A stretch of 9,089 bases of DNA from Thermocaproicibacter sp036844765 (GCA_036844765.1 DAIUFE010000058.1:1-9089), one strand, 5' to 3'; positions 1 through 5,662 are shown, counted from the first letter of the stretch. Made by a program: numbers and translations. The notes: a model not told the origin generated them from the letters alone.

Positions 1-27
1 GGAACCGGGGCACGAGGCCCCGGCTCC
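1..27 (-). terminator. Hairpin downstream of tRNA-Leu, probable terminator
   Basis: Read on the minus strand, bases 27-17 pair with bases 11-1 in an 11-bp, very GC-rich stem with one G-U pair and a 5-base loop at 16-12. It begins 5 bases after the encoded CCA end of the tRNA-Leu gene, where a terminator for a monocistronic tRNA is expected. The window ends exactly at the base of the stem, so the U-tract that would prove an intrinsic terminator cannot be seen. It could instead be a processing hairpin between clustered tRNAs. Confidence 0.55.
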
Positions 28-32
28 CGGTC

Positions 33-117
33 TGGTGCGGGCGACAGGATTTGAACCTGCACATCCTGCGATACAAGATCCTAAGTCTTGCGCGTCTGCC
101 AGTTCCGCCACGCCCGC
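33..117 (-). tRNA. tRNA-Leu (anticodon UAG)
   Basis: An 85-nt tRNA gene that folds cleanly on the minus strand. The 7-bp acceptor stem GCGGGCG/CGCCCGC pairs 117-111 with 43-37, followed by discriminator A and an encoded CCA (35-33). The anticodon stem CAAGA/TCTTG encloses loop CTTAGGA, which gives anticodon UAG and reading of CUA and other CUN leucine codons. The T-arm GCAGG-TTCAAAT-CCTGT is canonical with one G-U closing pair, and the long variable arm is typical of class II leucine tRNAs. The D-arm contains the usual TGGC...GAC bases. The gene has a near-consensus promoter of its own at 178-150 and a hairpin just downstream. It is not obviously part of a larger tRNA cluster, though the window ends 32 bases beyond it. 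Confidence 0.97.
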
Positions 118-122
118 AGATC

Positions 123-149
123 AAAAAACGCGCGGAGGTCCGCGCGTTT
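123..149 (-). terminator. Intrinsic terminator of the murD operon
   Basis: On the minus strand, bases 149-140 (AAACGCGCGG) pair perfectly with 135-126 across a 4-base loop, and six T residues run through 128-123. This is a textbook Rho-independent terminator 38 bp after the stop codon of the PLP-family gene, so it most likely ends the four-gene murD operon. Its left arm begins immediately after the -10 box of the tRNA-Leu promoter, so the two signals share DNA. Confidence 0.85.
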
Positions 150-178
150 ATTATATCCTATTTTTTGCCGCCCCGCAA
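150..178 (-). promoter_or_regulatory. Promoter of tRNA-Leu
   Basis: Minus-strand TTGCGG (178-173), a 17-bp spacer and a perfect TATAAT (155-150) form a sigma-70/sigma-A-type promoter. The preferred start point, about 7 bases downstream, is the G at 143, inside the stem of the murD-operon terminator and 26 bases before the tRNA 5' end. An AT-rich run (A6 at 166-161 on the minus strand) lies in the spacer. The perfect -10 box and ideal spacing in GC-rich DNA make a chance match unlikely; the -35 box matches consensus only in its TTG half. Confidence 0.75.
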
Positions 179-187
179 GGCTCGCGC

Positions 188-1462
188 TCACAGCTTCAGA
201 ACGCCCTCCTCCAGCATGGACTGCGCGGCCAGCATCGCGCCCAGGCGGCCGCTCGGGTAGTTCAGCGCGCCCTGCATCCACGCGGCGTAGGGCGGGCGCA
301 GCGGCCCGTCCGCCGAAAGCTCGATCGAGGCGCCCAGCGTGAACGCCCCCGCCGCCATGACCACCTTGCAGTCGTAGCCGGGCATGTCCCACGGCTCCGG
401 CTCGACGAAGGAATCCACCGGCGCGCCCCTCTGCACGCCGCGGCAGAACGCCGTCAGCGCCCGCGCGCTGCCCAGCTCCACGGTCTGGACGATGTCCGCG
501 CGCGGCTCGTCGAAGGCGGGGGAGACGCGGTACCCGAAGCCGCCGAACAGCGCCGCCGCGAACACCGCGGTCTTGAGGGCCTCGCCCGTCACGGCCGGCG
601 CGCGGAACGCGCCCATGAAAAGCTCCCGGCTCGTGCCGAGCGTCGCGCCGACCTCCCGCCCGGCCCCGGGCACCGTCAGGCGGCGGGCGCAGCGTTCCAC
701 CAGGTCCCGCCGGCCGGCGATATAGCCGCCCGTGGGCGCGATGCCGCCGCCCGCGTTCTTGATCAGCGAGCCGGCCGTGAGGTCGGCCCCGCGCGCCGTC
801 GGCTCGTCGCGCTCCACGAACTCGCCGTAGCAGTTGTCCACCATCACGACGCAGCCCGGCGCCTTCCGCTTCGCGATCGCCGCGATCCTCCCGATCTCTT
901 CGACGGAGAGCGAGGGACGCAGGCTGTACCCGCGCGACCGCTGGATGTAGACCATCCGGACGCCCGGGCCGATCCGCCGCGCGAGTTCTTCATAATCCGG
1001 CCGCCCGTCGGGCGCGAGGTCCGCCTGCTCGTACCGGACGCCGAACTCCCGCAGCGAGCCGTCGCCGTCCCCCGAAAGGCCGATCACCGCGCGCATCGTG
1101 TCGTAAGGCTCGCCCGTCGCGCTCAGCAGGGTGTCGCCGGGGCGCAGCACGCCGAACAGCGCGACCGTCAGCGCGTGGGTGCCGCTCACGAAATCCGCGC
1201 GGGCAAGCGCGTCCTCCGCGCCGAAGGCGTCGGCGAACACGCGGCCGAGCGCCTCGCGTCCGCGGTCGCCGTAGCCATAGCCCGTGGTGCCCGCGAAGCA
1301 GCTCTCGCTCACGCGGTTCTTCTGGAATGCGGCCAGCATCTTCTGCTGGTTCCAGGCGGCCGTCCTCTCGATCCCGCGGAAGCGCGGAAGCGCCCGTTCC
1401 TCCGCACGCTCCGCCGCCGAAAGGATCCGGCCGTCGATCTTGAAATACGGATACAGCTCCAT
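188..1462 (-). CDS. PLP-dependent aluminium-resistance / methionine gamma-lyase family protein
   Basis: A 424-residue protein of the 'aluminium resistance' (Alum_res, YnbB-like) branch of the cystathionine gamma-lyase-type PLP enzymes. Visible landmarks are the SGTHA segment near residue 93-97 for cofactor phosphate binding, the VDNCYGEF motif at 208-215 whose Asp209 should contact the pyridine nitrogen, and GSLIKN at 231-236 with Lys235 as the predicted Schiff-base lysine. A glycine-rich GGGIAPTGGYIAG follows. The length is normal for the family and no truncation is seen. The physiological substrate is not established; 'aluminium resistance' is a historical label and the fold suggests C-S or related lyase chemistry on an amino acid. 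The ATG directly follows the stop codon of the DUF6440 gene (TAAATG), with a GGAGGAG ribosome binding site inside that gene's last codons. It is the last gene of the murD operon and is followed by a strong terminator. Confidence 0.9.
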   Translation of the reverse strand: MELYPYFKIDGRILSAAERAEERALPRFRGIERTAAWNQQKMLAAFQKNRVSESCFAGTTGYGYGDRGREALGRVFADAFGAEDALARADFVSGTHALTVALFGVLRPGDTLLSATGEPYDTMRAVIGLSGDGDGSLREFGVRYEQADLAPDGRPDYEELARRIGPGVRMVYIQRSRGYSLRPSLSVEEIGRIAAIAKRKAPGCVVMVDNCYGEFVERDEPTARGADLTAGSLIKNAGGGIAPTGGYIAGRRDLVERCARRLTVPGAGREVGATLGTSRELFMGAFRAPAVTGEALKTAVFAAALFGGFGYRVSPAFDEPRADIVQTVELGSARALTAFCRGVQRGAPVDSFVEPEPWDMPGYDCKVVMAAGAFTLGASIELSADGPLRPPYAAWMQGALNYPSGRLGAMLAAQSMLEEGVLKL

Positions 1463-1651
1463 TTATTCTTCCCGCAGCTCCTCCGGCGCGGCGAGCAGCG
1501 GCCTGCCGTCGCGGTCCAGCAGCGGCGTGATCCCGCCGGCGTAGCCGGTGACCGACTTCAGGTACTGCACGCCGGTCTGCGTGTCGACGACGATCTGCAG
1601 CGTCGAGATCGTCCCCTGGCTGTAGATTTCCCGGAATCTCTTTTCTTTCAC
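1463..1651 (-). CDS. Small DUF6440 family protein
   Basis: A 62-residue protein that starts with GTG. The start is fixed by an AAAGGAG ribosome binding site 8 bases upstream and by a GTGA overlap with the stop of the preceding acetyltransferase gene. The sequence carries the signature core of DUF6440 proteins: an IVVDTQTGVQYL strand (residues 20-31), then GYAGGITPLLDRDGRP (36-51). The pattern looks like a compact beta-rich domain. It has no signal peptide, membrane segment or cysteines, so it is probably cytoplasmic. Function is unknown. The aspartate-rich GGITPLLDRDG turn resembles a ligand or metal-binding loop, but that is speculation. The C-terminal tail is acidic (EELREE) and its codons supply the ribosome binding site for the next gene. 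The same frame stays open far upstream, but this stretch overlaps the acetyltransferase and is not coding. Confidence 0.85.
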   Translation of the reverse strand: MKEKRFREIYSQGTISTLQIVVDTQTGVQYLKSVTGYAGGITPLLDRDGRPLLAAPEELREE

Positions 1652-2403
1652 GGATTTTCTCCTTTCCGGCGGATTTCCGCCCATCTGCCGCAGGCGCAGA
1701 AGCCGAGGGCGCGGTAAAACGCCTCGTTCTCGCCGTCGGCGCGCAGAACGTAAAGATGCCCGCGGCGCAGGCGGCGCGCCAGTTCCCCGAGGGCCGTGCG
1801 GCCGTAGCCGCGCCGGCGCAGGCCGGGCACGCACGCCACGGCGGAGACCACCGCCGCGCCGTCCGTGACGGCGGAGCACAGGGCGACGGCCACGAGCCTG
1901 CCGCCCTGCCGCACGCCTGCGGTCAGGGCCGCACCGTGCCGCGTGCGGAACGAAAGGTCCATGTAAAACGGCTCGAATTCCGGCACGGGGAAAACGGCGG
2001 ACCGCGCCTGATCCAGCACGGAATAGACCTCGCGCGGGCCGGGGTTCCACTCCACGTCGGCCAGGGGGCGGAGGATCTCCGCGCCGCCCGGCCTCAGATC
2101 CAGAATTTCGCCCGCGGCGGAAGCCGTCAGCCCCAGTTTCCCGGCGGCCGCCTCCGTGCAGCAGAAGGAGTCCGGGTCCAGCGTGCGCAGAAAGGCGGCC
2201 AGCTCTTCCGCGTCCAGGGTGCCGGCGTCCTCCAGGACGGCCTGGTCGTCGATCCGGGCGACGACGGCGCCGCCCTCCTGCACCCAGAACTGCACGGAAG
2301 GCTCGCCCATGCCGTAGGCGGCGGCCGCGGACCGGATCTTGCACCCGAACGGCGTTGCGTCCGAAACGGGAAGTTCGTCCATCGATTTCAGGAGTTTCAG
2401 CAT
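1648..2403 (-). CDS. GNAT family N-acetyltransferase with N-terminal extension
   Basis: A 251-residue protein whose C-terminal half (about 145-251) is a GNAT fold. It contains the acetyl-CoA pyrophosphate-binding motif VPGLRRRGYGRTAL (192-205; the R-x-x-G-x-G pattern is Arg196, Gly199, Gly201) and the C-terminal NEAFYRALGF segment (226-235) typical of these enzymes. The first 130 or so residues are not recognised. They are acidic and alanine-rich, and resemble the degenerate N-terminal GNAT-like half seen in many clostridial two-part acetyltransferases. The acceptor substrate cannot be inferred. The ATG overlaps the end of murD by 7 bp and the stop overlaps the DUF6440 start by 4 bp. No strong ribosome binding site precedes the ATG (only a distant AAGGA), so translation probably depends on ribosomes finishing murD. 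Met8 is an alternative start but has no better site. Confidence 0.88.
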   Translation of the reverse strand: MLKLLKSMDELPVSDATPFGCKIRSAAAAYGMGEPSVQFWVQEGGAVVARIDDQAVLEDAGTLDAEELAAFLRTLDPDSFCCTEAAAGKLGLTASAAGEILDLRPGGAEILRPLADVEWNPGPREVYSVLDQARSAVFPVPEFEPFYMDLSFRTRHGAALTAGVRQGGRLVAVALCSAVTDGAAVVSAVACVPGLRRRGYGRTALGELARRLRRGHLYVLRADGENEAFYRALGFCACGRWAEIRRKGENP

Positions 2404-3854
2404 AGTTGTTGGTTCGTCTTCGTTCCTTTCTTCGGAGGGAGGGCCGCCGGCGCGCGGCCCCTCTGCTCCATGCCGTTCACGATCCCGCGGAAGTGCTCGC
2501 CCCGTGCCTCGAAGCTCGGGAACATATCGAAGCTGGCGCAGGCGGGCGAAAGCGAGACGACGTCGCCCGGCGCGGCGTGCGCGCGGCAGAGGGCGACCGC
2601 CTCCTCCAGCGAGCCGGCGTGCAGGATCAGCGGGTTCCCCTCGCGCCAGCCGGGGGCGGCCTTCACGGCGGCCTCGATCTTCGGGGCGGCGGCGCCGAGC
2701 AGCACCAGCGTCTTGACCTTTTGCACCACGGCGGGGCCGAGCGGGTCGAACGGGATGTTCTTGTCGTACCCGCCGGCGATCAGCAGGATCTTGCGGTCAA
2801 ACAGCGAGAGCGCGCCGCGGATGGTCCGGCTGGGCGTCGTGCCGATCGAGTCGTTGTAATAGCGGACGCCGTCCACCTCGCGCACGAACTCGTTGCGGTG
2901 GGGCACGCCGGGGAACGCGCGCGCGACGCGGACGATCTCCTCCGGCCCCGCGAGGCCCCAGACCGCGCAGATGGCCGCGAGGTAGTTTTCCACGTTGTGC
3001 AGGCCGGGGATGCGGATGTCCCGGGCGTTCATCACGCGCACGTCCTTTCGCCCCGGGCGCGAGAACCAAATGTCCCCGTTCGGCCCCATCCACGCGCCGA
3101 ACGGCACCGCGCGCCGGCGGCTGAACGTCAGGCACTGCCCGCGGACGTCCTCCGCGAACGAAGCCGCGATGGCGTTGTCGGCGTTCAGCGCGGCGCGCCC
3201 GAAGGCGTTCTGGTGCAGCAGGATGTTCCTCTTGGCGTCGATGTATTCCCGCATGTCCTTGTGCACATCCAGATGGTTGGGCGAGAGGTTGGTGACCACG
3301 GCGGTCTGCGGGCTGCGGCGCATCGAGATGAGCTGGAAGCTCGAAAGCTCCGCGGCGACGAGGTCGTCCGGCCGCATCTCCCCGGCGCGGGGCAGCAGCG
3401 GCTCGCCGATGTTGCCGCCCACGTGAACGGTATGTCCCGCGGCCCGCAGGATCTCCGCGATCACGGTGGTGGTGGTGGTCTTGCCGTCGCTGCCCGTCAC
3501 GCCGAGGATTTTGCACGGGCACACGTCGAAGAACACCTCCATCTCGGAGGTGACGGCCGCCCCGCGGGCGCGCGCGGCCTCGAGCTGCGGCAGGTGGAAT
3601 TTCATGCCCGGCGTGCGGAAGATCACGTCCTCGTCCATGCCGTCCAGATACCCTTCGCCCGTCACGAGGCGCACGCCCAGCGCCTTCAGCTCCCGCGCGG
3701 TCCCGCCGAGCCGTTCTTCGGTGCGGCGGTCGCGCCCCGTCACCCGCGCGCCCGCACGCGCCAGCAGCTTCGCCAGCGGCAGGTTGCTGCCGCCCAGGCC
3801 GCAGAACGCGACCTTCTTCCCGCGCATCGACCGGTAGAACTCCTCGACCGTCAT
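2397..3854 (-). CDS. murD: UDP-N-acetylmuramoyl-L-alanine:D-glutamate ligase MurD
   Basis: Cytoplasmic Mur ligase that adds D-glutamate to UDP-MurNAc-L-Ala in peptidoglycan synthesis, using ATP. Domains in order: an N-terminal Rossmann-like domain (CGLGGSNLPLAKLL, 18-31); a central ATPase domain with P-loop GVTGSDGKTT (118-127, Lys125), NLSPNHLDVHKDM (189-201) and the predicted carbamylated lysine Lys208; then a C-terminal domain with PHRNEF (318-323), YYNDSIGTTPSRT (332-344), AGGYDKNIPFD (360-370) and LSPACASFDMF (435-445). The NDSIGTTP form and GGYDK motif match clostridial MurD rather than the enterobacterial NDSKATN form. At 485 residues it is longer than the usual 450; the excess is a basic, proline-rich tail after about residue 463. 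The ATG has a GAGGAGG site 11 bases upstream. It is the first gene of a four-gene operon and stands outside any mur/fts cluster visible here. Confidence 0.97.
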   Translation of the reverse strand: MTVEEFYRSMRGKKVAFCGLGGSNLPLAKLLARAGARVTGRDRRTEERLGGTARELKALGVRLVTGEGYLDGMDEDVIFRTPGMKFHLPQLEAARARGAAVTSEMEVFFDVCPCKILGVTGSDGKTTTTTVIAEILRAAGHTVHVGGNIGEPLLPRAGEMRPDDLVAAELSSFQLISMRRSPQTAVVTNLSPNHLDVHKDMREYIDAKRNILLHQNAFGRAALNADNAIAASFAEDVRGQCLTFSRRRAVPFGAWMGPNGDIWFSRPGRKDVRVMNARDIRIPGLHNVENYLAAICAVWGLAGPEEIVRVARAFPGVPHRNEFVREVDGVRYYNDSIGTTPSRTIRGALSLFDRKILLIAGGYDKNIPFDPLGPAVVQKVKTLVLLGAAAPKIEAAVKAAPGWREGNPLILHAGSLEEAVALCRAHAAPGDVVSLSPACASFDMFPSFEARGEHFRGIVNGMEQRGRAPAALPPKKGTKTNQQLC

Positions 3855-3892
3855 CCTCCGCGCCGCCTCCTCGCATACCGCCGATCTTTGTT

Positions 3893-3921
3893 ATTATACC
3901 TTCCGCCGCCCAAAATAGCAA
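3893..3921 (-). promoter_or_regulatory. Promoter of the murD operon
   Basis: Minus-strand TTGCTA (3921-3916), a 17-bp spacer and a perfect TATAAT (3898-3893) lie 39 bp upstream of the murD start codon. Transcription should start near 3886, giving a short leader of about 30 bases that ends in the GAGGAGG ribosome binding site (3872-3866). A 14-bp perfect palindrome lies just upstream of the -35 box. Confidence 0.82.
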
Positions 3922-3927
3922 CCTGCG

Positions 3928-3941
3928 GGCGGCATGCCGCC
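3928..3941. repeat. 14-bp perfect palindrome next to the murD promoter
   Basis: GGCGGCATGCCGCC is a perfect 14-bp palindrome whose edge is 7 bp upstream of the murD -35 box. Its position suits an operator or upstream regulator site. In GC-rich DNA it could also be a chance or RNA-level hairpin; no known operator is recognised. Confidence 0.5.
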
Positions 3942-3957
3942 GCGGGAAAGCCCGACT

Positions 3958-4017
3958 CGGTCCGCCGCCGCCGGCAGGGGGCCGGTTTCGGCCCGCCGTT
4001 GCGCCCGGAGCGGACCG
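3958..4017. other. Nested stem-loop structure
   Basis: An 8-bp perfect outer stem (CGGTCCGC at 3958-3965 with GCGGACCG at 4010-4017) encloses a 6-bp inner hairpin (GGGCCG at 3979-3984 with CGGCCC at 3989-3994, GTTT loop). The spacing of a long-range stem around a local hairpin looks like structured RNA, but no known RNA family is recognised and the strand cannot be assigned. Confidence 0.4.
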
Positions 4018-4046
4018 GAAGTTTTGTGTGGCGGGGCAGTTTAAGA

Positions 4047-4082
4047 AATCTCCCGAAGCGTCGGATTTTGCTTCGGGAGATT
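4047..4082 (-). terminator. Strong hairpin, probable (bidirectional) terminator after brnQ
   Basis: A perfect 12-bp stem, AATCTCCCGAAG (4047-4058) with its complement (4071-4082), closes a 12-base loop. On the minus strand it is followed by TTTCTT, enough for a terminator of transcripts coming from brnQ 220 bp upstream. On the plus strand the tail is richer in T (ATCTTTTATTTT), so it could also stop plus-strand transcription towards brnQ. It is the best terminator candidate between brnQ and the murD promoter. Confidence 0.6.
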
Positions 4083-4124
4083 ATCTTTTATTTTGGCAGG
4101 CAGGACATACGGTAAGGTTTTCGC

Positions 4125-4144
4125 CCGCCTTTTTCAAAAGGCGG
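4125..4144. repeat. 9-bp inverted repeat with T/A core
   Basis: CCGCCTTTT (4125-4133) pairs with AAAAGGCGG (4136-4144) around a 2-base TC centre. The stem ends in an A/T core rather than a U-tail, so it is not a standard terminator. It may be an operator-like dyad or part of a repeat element. Confidence 0.45.
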
Positions 4145-4209
4145 AGGACCCGAGCGGCTTGAGCGCAAAGTAATAATAAGAAAGACGAATCAGAATTCAG
4201 AAAACGGGG

Positions 4210-4225
4210 GCCGGCACGTGCCGGC
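4210..4225. repeat. 16-bp perfect palindrome
   Basis: GCCGGCACGTGCCGGC is perfectly self-complementary over 16 bp with a CACGTG core. It lies about 80 bp beyond the brnQ stop codon and shares bases with the adjacent inverted repeat at 4223-4250. It could be a protein-binding dyad or a transcript hairpin. No known site is recognised. Confidence 0.5.
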
Positions 4226-4250
4226 GGGAGCTGCTTCAAACCGTCCCGCC
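4223..4250. repeat. 7-bp inverted repeat, 14-base loop
   Basis: GGCGGGA (4223-4229) pairs with TCCCGCC (4244-4250). It overlaps the 16-bp palindrome at 4210-4225 by three bases, so the two structures compete for the same bases, as in alternative RNA folds. On its own a 7-bp GC-rich repeat is weak evidence. Confidence 0.35.
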
Positions 4251-4293
4251 AAACAAAGCCCTTTGATTTACACCGGGTTGAACGGCGGGCCGT

Positions 4294-4316
4294 GCGGGCA
4301 GGCTCAGTCTGCCCGC
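4294..4316 (-). other. Hairpin spanning the brnQ stop codon
   Basis: GCGGGCAG (4294-4301) pairs with CTGCCCGC (4309-4316) around a 7-base loop that contains the brnQ TGA stop (4306-4304 on the minus strand). There is no T-tract, so it is not an intrinsic terminator by itself. It may protect the 3' end of the mRNA or be incidental. Confidence 0.4.
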
Positions 4317-5662
4317 GGGGTTGTGAAAAAGTGGAGGAAAAAGCCGAGCGCCAGCCCGGCAAGCATGGGGACGACCCAGCCCAGCCCGATGGAAAAGAAG
4401 GGGACGAACCTCCGGTAGAAATCCAGAACCGCCCGGGCCGCGGGCAGGGACGCAACGCTCTGCGGAAGGGCGTTCAGAAAATCGGCCGCCGCGTCGAACA
4501 GCGTGAAGAGGATGGTCGGCAGATAGACGCACCGGCGGTTTTGGAACAGCGGCGAAAGGAGCGCGAGCAGGATCAGCGCGATGGCCAGAGGATACAGGAA
4601 CATCAGGGCCGGCACGGAAAAAGCGATGATCTGCGTCAGACCGACGTTCGCGATCAGGCAAGAGATCACGGTGAACGCGGCGGCGTAAGCCCGGTAGCCG
4701 AGAAAGCGCGGAAAAACGACCTGGAAGGTCTCGGCGCACGCGGTGATCAGCCCGGCCGCCGTTTTCAGGCAGGCAAGCGTGACGATCACGGCCAGCAGCG
4801 CGCTTCCCCAACCGCCGAAATAGAAACGGGCAATCTGCGCAAGGGCGATTCCGCCGTTCTCCGAAAGTTCCAGGCGCCCTCTGCTGGAAGCCCCGAGATA
4901 CGCGAGGCAGCCGTAGACCAGGCCCATCAGGACCATGCTGATCAGCCCGGATTTCAGCGTGCCGGCCGCGATGCCTTTCGGGCTGCGGACGCCCAGGCCG
5001 CGCAGCGTCCGCACGACGATGATGCCGAACGCGAGGGCGGCCAGGGCGTCCATGGTGTTGTAGCCCTCCGTGAAGCCCTTGAAGAAAGGCTCCGCCCGGT
5101 ACGCGCCCTGCGCCTGCGCGGCGCCCGGGTCCCCCATGGGCCGCGCGAAGCCCGCCGCGATCAGGACGGCGAGGAAAACCAGAAACAGGGGATTCAGGAT
5201 CTTGCCGACCGACGTCAGGATCTTGCCCGGCCGGAGGGCGAAGAAAAGCGCGGCGGCGAAAAACAGCACCGAAAAGCCGCCCAGCCAGACGGTTTTGTAC
5301 CGGTCCGGGACGAACGGGTCGATCCCGATCTCATACGACACGGTCGCGGTCCTCGGCAGGGCGAAGAGCGGGCCGATCGTCAGATACAGCAGAAGGGTCA
5401 TGCCGTAGGCGAAAACCGGATGCACGCGGCCGGCAAGGTCAAACAGCCCTTCGCTCCCGGAAACCCCGATGGCCGCGACCCCCAGGAACGGCAGGCCGAT
5501 CGCCGTGATCAGGAAGCCGGCGGAGGCGGGCCAGACGGCGCCCCCGGCCTCCTGCCCCATGTGGACCGGGAAGATCAGGTTCCCCGCCCCGAAAAACAAA
5601 CCGAACAGCATGCTGCCCACGGCGGCATAGGACGCCGCGGATAATTTCCGATCTCTTTCCAT
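4304..5662 (-). CDS. brnQ: Branched-chain amino acid transport system II carrier BrnQ
   Basis: A 452-residue integral membrane carrier of the LIVCS family, which imports leucine, isoleucine and valine with a cation across the cytoplasmic membrane. The family signature is at the N-terminus: GSMLFGLFFGAGNLIFP (16-32), then HMGQEAG. About twelve hydrophobic segments follow, including LLLYLTIGPLFALPRTA (90-106) with the conserved proline- and arginine-containing loop, and a long conserved central part with TEGYNTMDALAALAFGIIVV (207-226), the best-conserved stretch of the family. Length is normal. Only a weak purine-rich GGAAGAAG precedes the ATG, but later methionines would remove the first membrane segment, so this start is kept. 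It stands alone, with gaps of 449 bp after and 114 bp before, and is probably transcribed from its own promoter. No leucine-responsive leader was recognised. Confidence 0.95.
   Translation of the reverse strand: MERDRKLSAASYAAVGSMLFGLFFGAGNLIFPVHMGQEAGGAVWPASAGFLITAIGLPFLGVAAIGVSGSEGLFDLAGRVHPVFAYGMTLLLYLTIGPLFALPRTATVSYEIGIDPFVPDRYKTVWLGGFSVLFFAAALFFALRPGKILTSVGKILNPLFLVFLAVLIAAGFARPMGDPGAAQAQGAYRAEPFFKGFTEGYNTMDALAALAFGIIVVRTLRGLGVRSPKGIAAGTLKSGLISMVLMGLVYGCLAYLGASSRGRLELSENGGIALAQIARFYFGGWGSALLAVIVTLACLKTAAGLITACAETFQVVFPRFLGYRAYAAAFTVISCLIANVGLTQIIAFSVPALMFLYPLAIALILLALLSPLFQNRRCVYLPTILFTLFDAAADFLNALPQSVASLPAARAVLDFYRRFVPFFSIGLGWVVPMLAGLALGFFLHFFTTPRAD

Larger units (their letters stand above)
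3855..4303. other. Intergenic region rich in inverted repeats, no gene found
   Basis: This 449-bp gap separates brnQ from murD. I see no credible coding region: short open frames here lack ribosome binding sites and family resemblance. It holds the murD promoter at its left end and at least seven inverted repeats, listed individually. Composition changes along it: 3925-4020 is extremely GC-rich, while 4040-4205 contains AT-rich stretches (for example a TTATTATTAC run on the minus strand near 4170) unlike the rest of the window. It may be a brnQ 3' untranslated region with several terminators, a structured non-coding RNA, or a dispersed repeat element. Confidence 0.7.

Noticed and set aside
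35..1717. Long plus-strand open frame of 560 codons
   Set aside because: It runs antisense through the tRNA, the PLP-enzyme gene and the DUF6440 gene, is rich in Arg, Ala and His with no recognisable family, and has no ribosome binding site. It is a shadow caused by high GC at third codon positions.
1652..2344. Upstream extension of the DUF6440 frame
   Set aside because: The frame is open for about 230 more codons but this part is arginine- and glycine-rich, lies within the GNAT gene, and the GTG at 1651 has a proper ribosome binding site and begins the recognisable domain.
3466..3478. Short GGT/GTG tandem repeat
   Set aside because: It is the complement of a run of threonine codons (GKTTTTTV) directly after the MurD P-loop, a normal feature of this protein rather than a microsatellite of interest.
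2406..4115. Long plus-strand open frame of 569 codons opposite murD
   Set aside because: Its composition is skewed to Arg, Ala, His and Val with no domain, it lies antisense to a clear MurD, and its end runs into the repeat-rich intergenic region.
4081..4455. Minus-strand open frame of 124 codons with a CPAC motif near its end
   Set aside because: It overlaps the brnQ 3' end and the hairpin-rich intergenic DNA, lacks a ribosome binding site and resembles no zinc-ribbon family beyond one CxxC-like pair.
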